This document shows, piece after piece, positions 14,221 to 25,378 of a stretch of DNA of 64,000 bases. This DNA is from Opisthocomus hoazin (taxonomy: Eukaryota; Chordata; Aves; Opisthocomiformes; Opisthocomidae): NCBI RefSeq assembly GCF_030867145.1, contig NC_134417.1, positions 11,323,577 through 11,387,576 of the forward strand, written 5' to 3'. Within the stretch, counting starts at the first letter, position 1. Each line of letters opens with the position of its first letter. The position numbers and the translations under genes are program-made. The notes under the pieces are model-generated. The model did not search any database, was not told the origin of the DNA, and was given only the letters and a program-made list of their open reading frames with translations.

Positions 14221-16586
14221 AAATATCTGGTCAGATAAGACAATAAAGAGCAGACACTAGGGAAAGAGTCACACTTGCCTGAATTAAGATGTGGAATAAA
14301 TCTAGCAACCAAGTCTTATTTCACTTCAGTGAAAGGGTATAAAGACAGAGAAAGCACCCGCAAAGGGCTACTGCACACTTCTATGTAAGGACATGTCAGA
14401 CAGCCAGAAAGGAATAAATGTAAGCCTGTGTTTAGCAAGACCAAAACCATCAACTTCAACCCTGAGAACTCGAGAGGTAAAAATACACTAACTAGAAAAC
14501 AATATTTAGACAGCAACCATGAATCATTGACACGGGGTTAGTAGAACGCATTCAATTCCCATGGAATTTGGTCACTGTCCATAGTCAGAAGTCATGCTGC
14601 GTTAACTGAAATGGGTTTTGTTAAACTAACACATTCTTTGTGCAAGGACTGTTTTATAATAGGTTTTCAAAGTTATTTCAACTTAAATTGTAAAGTTGTG
14701 CCACTCTCATTGTATGAGAATTTTATATAATCCTACTAGAGAATTTTTGCCTTCAAAATCCTATACTTTTATTGCTGGGGAAGACAGAGAGAGGGGAGAT
14801 AGGGAAAGAGGATTATTAGACTGGAGACAGGCAGCTTTCCCAGTAACTTTGGAAGACAACCCACGGTATTTCATGTTCATGTCATATTAATCAAGCTTTT
14901 AACTGTATTTTTTTCTGCACTGTCACGATAAACCAGCCATGGAGCAAACACTGCTAGGTCTCCATGTCACAACATCCATTTTCTATTGTGACAAACTGGA
15001 ATCTCTTTCACACAAGAATCATTGTTTCCTTCCATGTTTATACAGGTAGCGCAGGATCCTCATTTACTGCTTATTTTCTAGATGCTGCAACAACACATAT
15101 GAACTATTACAAGCAGGATTACTAGCAAATGATGGTCTTGTTTGATACCACGGCTGAGAGTTCAGAATCTTATTTGGGAAGTTATTGCAGCAAGCTTAAA
15201 TGACCCACATTTGACAGGCTATGCAAACTCCGCTCCTTCACAAGATAAATCAGCTTAAACAGCGCATAAGAATTTTAAAGCATATTTTATACCGTCTGCC
15301 TAAAACTATCTGGCCCAACAAGGGTATACTGCGCTGATTATTGTTATCTGGAAAGGAGTCCATGTCTAAGAGAAACAGTTTAATAACTCAAAAGTTCTAT
15401 CTAAAGGTAGCTTAGCAAAAAATTACATTTTGCTTTTCAGTTATTATGCCTGAGAATATCTACCATAAGGAAGTCTAAAGGCAAGAGCTACATATGTTAT
15501 ATTACATCCTTAAAGACTGCTAAAAATTTAACTAGTCCAAAACATGTGACCCTAAATTGAGAAGCTGTTAAATAAAACATTTAAGAACACACTCAAAGCT
15601 TTCATTTGGAATTCTATTGTGGCCATTCTATATTTGGAGCTTAAATGTCTCAAGAATCACCTCAGGTAACCTATGAGAAAACTGCAGAGAAAAAAAAAGT
15701 TGGTGGCTTAGGAGGCACAATAAAAATAAATCCTATTTTGAAACCAAATATATCTGCAGCCTACATGAAATGCAGAAGTAACCAAGCAGTTAAAAGCAAG
15801 CTTTGTTACAGTCAATAGTTTATCTAACTAAAATTACTTCTCTATTTACATTTAACAGTGTTTAACTCTTAAATGGATACCCAGAATGAACAGCCAGCTT
15901 ACAGAAAGAGACAGAGATAAATATTATATTTCCCCTTTTTGAGGGCTGAAAGTTCACAAAATAACTCCTCCTTTTACTACGTTTAAATGAATACGTGGTA
16001 ACAACCAAACTCTAGCCAACATTAGCCAAGGATGGAGAATACTGCTTTGAGGCCTTGTTTTTCCATTATTAGACCATTCAGTTAATTAGTTGATTTAGAT
16101 ATATGAACCCATACATGTAGGAGAAATCAAATCCTGATAGCCTGATAGAAGGGGTAACTGAAGACACACTTCTCCTAATAGAATCTGCAAGCTCTGTGAG
16201 CAAGAACAAGACAACACTGCATTTAACGGCCTCCAGTCATGAGCTTACCAGCTTCAGAAACTTCTCTAACTTCTCCCCTCCTGTAGAACTTAGTTTTTCA
16301 AAATATGCTATGTTACAAGATGTTATTTTATTCAATTTCAAAAAAATTAAAGTGTGCATATACCTGACACAATAAAAATGAAAATGAATTTGTTATGACT
16401 GTATAACAAGATTTTGGAAAACAATTTCTTCTGAAGATTTTTCTTATTAATAATTTCTGGCAACTTCTTCAGTCCCATACCACATTACCTTCTGCAATAT
16501 TAATACTATATTGGACTCCTATCCAAACATTGAACATTATTAATCACCACAATGCTGATTAGATTAATTTTCTAAAGCCCCATATT
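14221..16586. other. Intronic sequence, no gene
   Basis: Unique AT-rich DNER intron. No exon, RNA gene or repeat terminus is recognised. Confidence 0.55.
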
Positions 16587-17340
16587 AGAATCATAGAATG
16601 GTAAGGGTTGGAAGGGACCTTAAAGATCATCTGGTTTCAATCCCCCTGCCATGAGCAGGGACATCTCCCACTAGACCAGGTTGCTCAGAGCTCCATCCAA
16701 CCTGGCCTTGAACCCTGCCAGGGAGGGGGCAGCCACAGCTTCTCTGGGCAACCTGTGCCAGTGTTTCACCACCCTCATGGTGAACAATTTCTTCCTAATA
16801 TCTAATCTAAAGCTGCCCTCTTTTAGTTTACAGCCATCCCCCCTTGCCCTATCGCTACACACCCTTGTGAAAAGCCCCTCTCCATCCTTCCTGTAGGCCC
16901 CTTCAGGTACTGGAAGGCTGCTCTAAGGTCACCCCGGAGCCTTCTCTTCTCCAGGCTGAATAGTCCCAACTCCCTCAGCCCGTCCTCATAGGAGAGGTAT
17001 TCCAGCCCACTGATCATCTTGGTGGCCCTCCTCTGGACCCACTCCAACACATCCATGTCCTTCTTATGTTGGGGGCTCCAGAGCTGAACACAGGACTCCA
17101 GATGGGGTCTCACGAGAGTGGAGTAAAGGGGCAGAATCCCCTCCCTCGACCTGCTGGCCACGCTTCTCTCGATGCAGCCCAGAATACGGTTGGCTTTCTG
17201 GGCTGCAAGCACACATTGTTGGCTCATGTTGAGCTTCTCATCCACCAGTACCCCCAAGTCCTTCTCCTCAGGGCTGCTCTCAAGCCACTCTCTGCCCAGC
17301 CTGTACTTGTGTTTGGGATTACCCTGACTCATGTGCAGGA
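16587..17340 (-). mobile_element. CR1 LINE, longest copy, with ORF2 remnant
   Basis: About 750 bases of CR1 in minus orientation, the largest repeat in the window. The 3' terminus lies at the left (GAATCATAGAATGG). An ORF2 (reverse transcriptase polyprotein) C-terminal remnant reads leftward from 17332. Recognisable CR1 blocks include [51 protein letters not shown] and [12 protein letters not shown]. Near 16.83-16.86 kb the frame shifts: the remaining C-terminal part ([14 protein letters not shown], then GFKARLDGALSNLV) continues in another frame at 16671-16862. The copy is therefore 5'-truncated and frameshifted, and cannot be active. The relatively intact frame suggests a younger insertion than the other copies. 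Confidence 0.95.
16823..17332 (-). pseudogene. CR1 ORF2 C-terminal remnant (reverse transcriptase polyprotein)
   Basis: A 169-codon open stretch with the C-terminal third of CR1 ORF2: the [10 protein letters not shown] block, then the [10 protein letters not shown] block, then the QRRATKMI and [15 protein letters not shown] blocks. These lie downstream of the catalytic palm of the reverse transcriptase. The endonuclease and the FADD-type catalytic motif are absent through 5' truncation. The frame is lost after the [15 protein letters not shown] segment, where a small indel moves the remaining C-terminus into another frame. It is a transposon fossil, not a host gene. Confidence 0.9.
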
Positions 17341-20300
17341 ATTATTAACGAATTATTTGTAAGCAATGAATTATTTGTAAGCTGTTTGATGTTTTATAGG
17401 GTTTACCCATTAAATCCAAGACATTTTTTCAGTGCCACTTGTTTGAGTTGGGATCAGGACATTATTTAATATTCCTGCCCAAAAAAAGTTGCATAAAAGG
17501 ACAATAACAAAACTGCTTGACTTTAGTGGTTGTGGAACTATATGCAAAAAGCAGTAACAGCAAGATAAAAATCACTGAGTGAAAGCGGGTTTAGTTTCTT
17601 GTTGGGAGAATACAACTTCCAGAATAAAAATGTTTGAGAAATATATTTCTAGATGTACTTGTTTTCACCCTCTGTGAATCACAGATCTTGCAGTAAGTAT
17701 AACAACTTCGAAGGCTGCCTTTTTAAATCCTGTATTAAAACTAGTATCCCATCAGTTTCTTCTAGAAATAAAAAGGCCCAACACAAAAATTCAAAAGGAT
17801 GATAAAAATTATGTTATACATCATTTACTGTGAATTCTCCAATAGACTTGAACTCAAATTGTCCCATAAACATAAACCCATAAGTCATCCATATGATGAT
17901 GGTCAAATGAAGGAACAAAAAATGAATCTGAATTTTCTCATTTGCATCCTGACAAGAACATTCTTTCTCTTTCCACTATAGCATACAAGTTTGTCTATGC
18001 AGCTGCTGTTATTTTATGTAAAGTAAACGTTCATTGTTTTTTAAGAGTATGAAAAAAAAGGTCTGCCATCGAAATTATCCAGATTTCAGTGTGAAGCAAT
18101 GCTCACTGGTACTAAAATATGATGTAAGACACAAACAACATCTAAAAGGCAGTAGTTTGATCAGCACAAAGTTTCTTTCCAATAACAAGCTGTCAAGCAG
18201 ATTGGCATGAAAAAGTAAGAAGGGAGTTCGGGTTTTGCTTTTTTTTCTTTAACTACAAATAATTAAGGGTATCAGAGCACAGGCTAGCCATGACTGACAC
18301 ACATTTGGATTCTATTCGTCCATAACGCATAATGCCAGACTTCCCCATTTCTATTCATATTACAATCCATAATTGAGAATTCATTATCTATTGAGTCTTA
18401 TGTGTAGGACCATACACCACAGCAAGAAAATGTTCCCTAGCTTACAAACATACCTTCATTAAACTTCCATTTTTAATTACAAATATGATATTAAAATCAG
18501 GTCTAATGTAACTGGCAAGATCTCAAATCACATGTAAATACCTTGTTAAACAGTTATTAAAAACATTTGTTACTATCTCATTAACTTCCATGCTTGTCAA
18601 ACTTGTCTATTAAAGAATTTAATCCTTTGCTTACCTATTAAAAAGCAGAAAGCAAAAAGAGAAATGGAAGAACACCATATCATTACTAAAAGCCTGAAGC
18701 AATCAAGATAGTGATGTTATCCAGAACTGGGGGGAGGGGAAGCTAATTTTACGACTCAATAACATTGAGGCATGTATTACAAAAAGGAGAGTCAAACACT
18801 TCTGGGGGCAGAAAGAGATGAGTAAAATAATATACTTCTAGAAATATTAGAAGTATTATCATTACTATAATACTAAGCAAGGAATGTTTCTTAGCATTTT
18901 TTGTTTGCTATATAACATAAAGCAAGACTGAGAAGTATTACTGAAGTGGATAAGCAAATCCAGAAATAAACTGAGACTAATGAGGAATACCACCAAACAT
19001 CATCTTAGATATGGAACAAATGAAATCTCAAAAATCATTCAAGGTAGGAGATACCAGGCGTGACACTATACTGTCCAACCACACCGGCGCAACAGAAGAG
19101 AGACAGTCCTAATACACTTTGACTACAACATCTTGAAACTATAAGTAAAAGTTAACGCAACTCTTCCCTCCTCCCCCCCAGCTTCCTATGTTTATATTAT
19201 TTCTTAACTGGTAATGTTCTTTATTATTAAGAATAACTTCCTCATCTGAACTTTGTGTCATAACACTTTAGAATGCCTTACCCATGTTCAATGAGCAGAG
19301 TTCAAAAAAATTACAGCTCAGCCCTCCAGTCACAAGGTAGGGAGACCAACAAGGGCAGACCTGTCAGATGGGCAAACAAGAACAGGCCACAGAACCAATG
19401 CTGTAAGAGATGCAAGACATAAATCTTTTCAATTTAAGAAAGAGAGAGTGCAGTAGTACATACACTTCTGGCAGCAGTTAAAAAGTAAGCTATAATTTGC
19501 CAACTAAGCAAAGGCTGAAATCCTTAATTAGACATCAAGATTGAAGAGCACATTTCAAAACTAGAAAAAAACTTAACACTAGGTTTCAAAAATCAGAAAG
19601 AACAGCTTTCCTGTAATTGAGGAAAAAAAAGCCTGTTTGCTTTTAAAAACATACTCCTGTTCCTAATAGATGTAAACCCTTTAGATTTCGTTCCTTAAAT
19701 GTCTCACATGACATGCTATGGAACAGAAATTGTGTCACTGTGAATGCCGCAGATACTTCATTTGTTCTTTTTTTACCATAGAAAACTTTACATAATTTCA
19801 AGCACACAAGTCATTAAGCACTGCAGCTTTCAGGCCAAAAGCAACCCTGAATTTTTACTTACAACCTTCATAAAACTTCAAAGATTTCATATTTTTAAAA
19901 GCATCTGGGAAACCATGCTTTGCTTATTACATCAATGAACCAGTTCACTGACATACCTGCATCTGGGCAAGACTCAGCATTCATGAGAGAAGTACAAGCT
20001 AGAAAACGTGTTTTCCTGATAATGGACACTATAATCTGGCACGGCTGACGGTTTGCAACAGAAACTACCAGCAGTACCTGCAGTTGTGCTACCCAGCAAA
20101 ATATCTCACACCTGGCAGCAGCACAGAATTCCGATCATGTGACAATGTAGCTGGACGGCTAACCTGGTGTTCCAGCCCACAGCAGATGCTAGTGTCCTTC
20201 TGCCAAAATCGTTTATTTTATTTCCTAAAGGTAAGTCTGAATATCAAGTCATAAACCGTTTTTACCCTCTGAACACAGATGCAGAGACACATACAAGCCA

Positions 20301-20994
20301 CTGTTGCAGAACAATATAACTTCTCAAACTAACATTCCTTCCTTGTCATCCTTCACTGCTGTCATCCACTGCAGTAATACCACAGCAAGTAAAGTAAGCC
20401 CTTTATGTAAGTGAACTTTCCTCTCTCTCTCCTTTTTTCATTCCACCTTCCTTTCTTTGCTGCAAGAGATCATCAGATGAATGGAAGATTGAAACGAGCT
20501 ATCTCTGTGCAGAATGAAGCATAAGCCAAAAACTTCTGTCATTGCTGAAGTCAGTAGACTGAAGATTAAATGGGTAAACATTTGAAATTTCAATGATTCA
20601 CCCATTTGTAAAAAGAAAATATTTTGTTGTTCTTTCCCTGCTTGCGGCAAAATCAGAATGACCTATAGTTAAAGAAACTTGGCAAAAGAAACCCTTGTTT
20701 CCTCCTACTCATAGACAAATTAGCAAACCTTCACGTCTAACTCCAAATTTCCCAATTTTATAAAACTTTTTCCATTTTATTTTAACATAAGAGGTCACAT
20801 TGAATTTGCTTTACTAATTGCACACATCTCAAACAGCTGTGAAAAGCAAATAATGCAAGGATATTTCAGGAGACGGGAAAGAAAGTGTGCAGATGGCATT
20901 CAATCAATATGATGAGAATTTGTCTCTGCTCTGATGATGAAAATATTTCCTAGACAGAGACTTTTTGATAAGCATTGAATTATTACAATCAGGG
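17341..20994. other. Intronic sequence, no gene
   Basis: AT-rich DNER intron. It holds no gene, RNA gene or CR1 terminus that I can recognise. Confidence 0.55.
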
Positions 20995-21434
20995 AGGTAT
21001 TTTTATCGCCGCCGGTGCTCCAGCTCCCCCGGGACAGTCGCTGTGCAGCAGCAGCAGGCCAAGGTTAGAGGACTTCACCCACAGTCGCTTAGCAACGAGC
21101 AGCCTTGCCTAGGCTGGAGGACAAAGGGAAGAGGACAGGGCAGCTCGCACCCACCGTAGGTGCGGAACTGATGGTGCTCTCAATGCCGCAATTCTCTCCT
21201 GAGGATGGGAAGAGTTCATTTTCCAACCACTATCGGTGGGATTTTTGTCATGGATCCTCTTTGCTGATAGGTGACAGATGCAACCACGGAAATTAATTTG
21301 CAGTTGAATCAACTAAAGGTCCGCTGCTAACCAGGCTGGTAACAGTTTTACTTCAGCGAGTTTCGGCAGGACTGGTGCTCCTGCCATACCAGAGGAGCAT
21401 CGCGACCCACAGCCTAACTAAATTCTAAATAAAG
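20995..21434 (+). promoter_or_regulatory. Intronic CpG-rich islet with RFX X-box and plus-strand splice donor
   Basis: About 430 bases stand out sharply from the AT-rich intron. GC is near 50-55 percent, and I count about 18 CpG dinucleotides where flanking kilobases have very few. At 21084-21097 the sequence GTCGCTTAGCAACG is close to the palindromic RFX X-box (GTNRCC/RGYAAC). The plus strand ends in a strong donor, AAAG followed by GTGAGT at 21435. This would suit a first exon of a transcript antisense to DNER, but no partner acceptor has been established. It could also be an alternative DNER promoter or an enhancer. Seen: composition, motif and donor. Inferred: function. Confidence 0.4.
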
Positions 21435-23814
21435 GTGAGTCTAAAAGAAGTGATGGGAGTCTGTTTAGTATCCGTATTCAGCAGTTACTCTACGCAATAT
21501 CAAAAGCTCTCTGTGCACTTTGGGCATCCCTCTTTGTAAAGAATTGTTCCACATCATTAAGTCTTTCTATTACAGGTTCGCTATTATTAGACTTTACTAT
21601 TTTAGGTTCTTCTCCGGATCTTACAACAAAGCTGTATAAACAGGCTTAGCAATGATAGCATTTAATTGCTTTGCACGTGCATTGGTTAATGCATGGATGA
21701 ATCAAACAATTTAGACCCAGAGGTGCTGATCAGTTTCCATTCTTTCAGAATCCAGGAAGTAAAGCAATGATTGTCAACTGGACTCCTGCAGTTTGAAATC
21801 ATGCAGTCTGACTTCTGAAATAAAGAACATACATAAAGCTAACTTTTCAACATTCCTTTGATCAGAGGGTTTGAAATACACCTTAAAATAAGGCATCGGA
21901 TTTATATTTTTGGAATATCAATATGAAATTAATGCTTTTTAAAGCAGATTTTAAGACTGCAAGAACAGTTACTTTATGTACAGCTATATAACAAAAGTGT
22001 TTATTAGCAATTCTCCCAAATGATAAATTACAACTGATAAAGTTTATTTCATTCCTAAGAAACCAGCTAAGCATTCAACCATTCAGCTGAGAGAGCACCA
22101 ATAATTTCCCCAAAGAAAATTGGTGTAAGACAAGAATATACAGTGTCCATTATTTACTTGTCCAGTGCAGAAGGATTTCTTCAAAGAAATCCAGTTGGTT
22201 TTGTCACTTTTTATCACCTTATGGACCAATTTCCAACAATAAAAGAAACACTTCGATTTTCAGAATTACATATACGCACAAAATGGAAAAATTGATAAAA
22301 TACTATGTTTATTACAGGAATAAAATGATTCTGAATTTCTAAGAAACAGAGTTTATTTATGCTTCAAGATAAACTGAACAATGCTGTTCTTTCAGTGCTT
22401 TCCACTGTAATGCAAAAACATTTTTATTTAATACTATCATTTAAATTTTAGAAGACAGATAAACAGAAGTACTTGTAAATAATTAGCTACCCATACTCAG
22501 AATGAATCCTGAATTTTAAGGAGACAAAGACCTTTAATGAGTAGGACACACTTTAGCACAATCTCATAGACACTTAAATTTATTGAAATGTGAGGGTAAT
22601 TTTGTCAGACAGACACCTAAAAGTCTGTCAGGGCACCAGCCTTAAAATTGATATCAATGGAGTCTTTTACTGGTTTTACCAGTTGGACAAAGGACTGAAC
22701 TGACATAGCAGGTAAAGTAGGAGGTCCTGTCAAAGTAGTCCAAGACACATTGCCATGAGAGTGACTGGTGTATAAAAAAAAAAAAAAGACATCAACTGCA
22801 AAACTCTACAATTATGAAACCACGATTTTAAAAATGTGCTGAATTGTATTTTTTAACTTCTAGTTTTAATATGTTTTCATAAAGAAGAGATGGCATTCAG
22901 TGATTGATAAAAAAATTAGTCTTAATGGTTATTACTACAGCTATTACATCAAGTTCAAAATCTTTTGTTATCAAGGCAGACCCATTATACCTATAAAAAG
23001 TTTTGTCTTTTTAGTTACATCTTACATATACATATTCTGATCCCTACATTTTGCAGGTTTTGTTTAAAAGTTGTGAGGCATTTCTGATCTGTTAATTAAT
23101 TAAACAAATGCTAAGATGCACTTCATGAATCTACGTGATAGCTTTCACGGCTCATTCAAAATTCTTGTTCCAAAACACGTCAATAATCCAGATTCCTGCA
23201 ATCGAATTGCAGAGGAATGGAGAATGAACAAGATCTACCTTTTCCATTAACATGGTGTCTCTGATCTACCAACAGAGCAGTCATACACAAAGACTGACCT
23301 CTCTTCAGATGGTGCACACGTGATGTGTAAGGAGATTCTCCTTACAGGTCTCCTAGCAGACCAAGTTACAGAAGTCAATGATGGCATGGGATCCAGAGGC
23401 ACAAGGAGAAACAGATACGAATATGGATTCTTATATCCAAAAATTCCATTTACTATTTGCAAAACCCAACTCCCAAAAAAAATTTCTTGACTTCATCCAA
23501 GCCCAGAAAAAGTGATTTGCTGACATTCAAATATTGACTTTTGTGATTTGTAGGCAATCAGCTGTGATAAAGCTGGATGTGTATCAAACTTTATAGTGAG
23601 CTGACCTGGCAGCCAGGCAACAACAACCAGAAGAAGATTTCTGCATCTGTAGGTTACTCTAATAAGTAAAGAGCATTCTGTGAAATCTCCTAGGACACAA
23701 AATTAGAACTGGTTCATATTCACACAAAATAAGAGGAATTTCATGTGGACAATTTGATGACTACATTCGACTTTCAGTTGTTAGCAGATTTTTCAGGGTG
23801 GAAAATAAGCAGAC
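21435..23814. other. Intronic sequence, no gene
   Basis: AT-rich DNER intron. A segment near 22.60-22.74 kb contains an ATTGATATCAATGGAGTC block resembling ends of ancient amniote LINE/SINE families, but it is too decayed for me to name. No exon is seen. Confidence 0.5.
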
Positions 23815-24005
23815 TACAGATGGGGAAAACATTGGAGCTGGCTCAGCAGGGTTAATTGCGGCATGATGCTGCATTACTAGTCAGCTGCACTGTCTCAGCA
23901 CCACGCTCCAGGGACCAGAGTAATTGTGCATGGAGCTGGCAGGGAGTCAGGAGCTTCGTTAGCTCCTGATCAGCATTAGCCATTCTAAATAAAGCTCAGC
24001 TCTAC
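23815..24005. promoter_or_regulatory. Possible conserved non-coding element with hairpin
   Basis: A non-repetitive, balanced-composition block rich in recognisable factor sites: TTAATTG and TAATTG homeodomain cores, CAGCTG E-box and GATGCTGCATTAC. It contains a 9-bp perfect inverted repeat, TCAGGAGCT at 23947-23955 and AGCTCCTGA at 23961-23969, with a 5-base loop. The word GGAGCTGGC occurs twice, near 23838 and 23932. Such density is typical of deeply conserved enhancers in introns of neuronal genes, but conservation is not visible from one sequence. No function is claimed. Confidence 0.3.
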
Positions 24006-24063
24006 ATAGACAAATATAGGTGACTCCACATGATCCTCCCCAGTACCCCGGAGTATTCTTCTA

Positions 24064-24130
24064 TGGACTAGATGACCCACAGAGGTCCCTTCCAACCCCT
24101 ACTATTCTGTGATTCTGTGATTCTGTGATT
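24064..24130 (+). mobile_element. CR1 LINE, extreme 3' end only
   Basis: A 67-base CR1 tail in plus orientation. It has the GGACTAGATGACCCACAGAG block, CCCTTCCAACCCC, and then the terminal octamer ATTCTGTG repeated about three times. It is the shortest copy in the window, an extreme 5' truncation of the same 3' UTR type as the copy at 4.2 kb. Confidence 0.92.
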
Positions 24131-25351
24131 ATGCTATTTGCCCAGTAATAAAGGCAATGGGAAGTGACTACTAGGAGGAAAAAGAATTGTCCAAAGACAT
24201 CCCATTCCAGTTTCAGCCCTCCTGTACACACCTCCCCTCAAAACACATACAAGTAAAGGAGGGGGTTAAACAAATTAATCTGTAGAAGAAAGCAGACCCT
24301 TTGCGTTGTCATGGGTGCACAAATAAAAACCTGCAATAAAACAAAAAATGAAATGGGCACTTGGTGTGCTTGTTACTATACAAGGAAAATGTTTCATTAT
24401 AATGAGAAGAGTTTTACCCATTACTGAGCATTCCAGAAGTTTATAGCCCACACAAGGGAACATTTCCAGGGACACAGAGCCACTCCACAGAAATCAAGAC
24501 AAACTAGTTAAACAATTCACTAGAATAATATCTTGTGACAAGGTAAAGGGGGAAAAGTAAAAAAAAGGGGGAGGGACACCAAATTAAGACCTTGCCACAA
24601 CTAAATACAGGACCAAAATCCACTACATTGCTAGATCATATACTAAAAAACTTCTAGAATACATCTGAAATGGACTATAATGAAAGCTGTGATTTACTGC
24701 TTTTAAGAGCACTTCTATGAGCTCTAAAAGGTCACCATATTGTTAGACTGTAGAAGAAAGTTTGTACTATATTTGAAATGAAAATTACAGAGCCCGTTTT
24801 GTGGTCTGAAGATCTACATTTTTCTCATAATATCAGGAAATTTACAGAGTGAAGTGTGAACATGCTTTTTCTCCAGCATTATAGAGATACAGAAACTTCT
24901 GATGTTGAAGAAAATACTGAGAAACATTCTAGAGGCACATTATAAACCAAGCAATATCACGTTTCCAAACCTTTAGACCAAAAAGACAATGTTAACAGAT
25001 CAGGCAGGAGGCAAAAGCAGGGTGGGGGCAGGATTTTTTTCCTACAGCTATTAATAATTTGTAGAGAGAAGTATTTTATGTGAATTGACCAATAATGTGA
25101 TCTTGCAGATATCGATCACTATTGCAGACTATTGATCCAATCCACAATCAGCTGAAAGCAATGGAAACAGTCATTAGTTATGAATTTAAATATGCCTGCA
25201 AAACAGGCTCCTATTTCTTTCTTTTTTCATTCATCTCGAGTCATATCAAATCCTCAATATTCACATGGAATCAGACATAGAACTCACCCGATAGCCATGC
25301 ACAGCGAAAGCATAAAAGACAAGGGTAGCTAGGACAAACTTCATGTATCTA

Positions 25352-25378
25352 CACAGCACAGCACAGCACAGCACAGCA
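25352..25378 (+). repeat. (CACAG)5 microsatellite
   Basis: Five tandem copies of CACAG, followed by a partial copy. This is a short pentanucleotide tandem repeat, likely length-polymorphic. Confidence 0.9.

Noticed and set aside
22600..22740. A block resembling the tail of an ancient LINE or SINE (ATTGATATCAATGGAGTC)
   Set aside because: Too short and too decayed to assign to a family by eye, so it is noted but not called.
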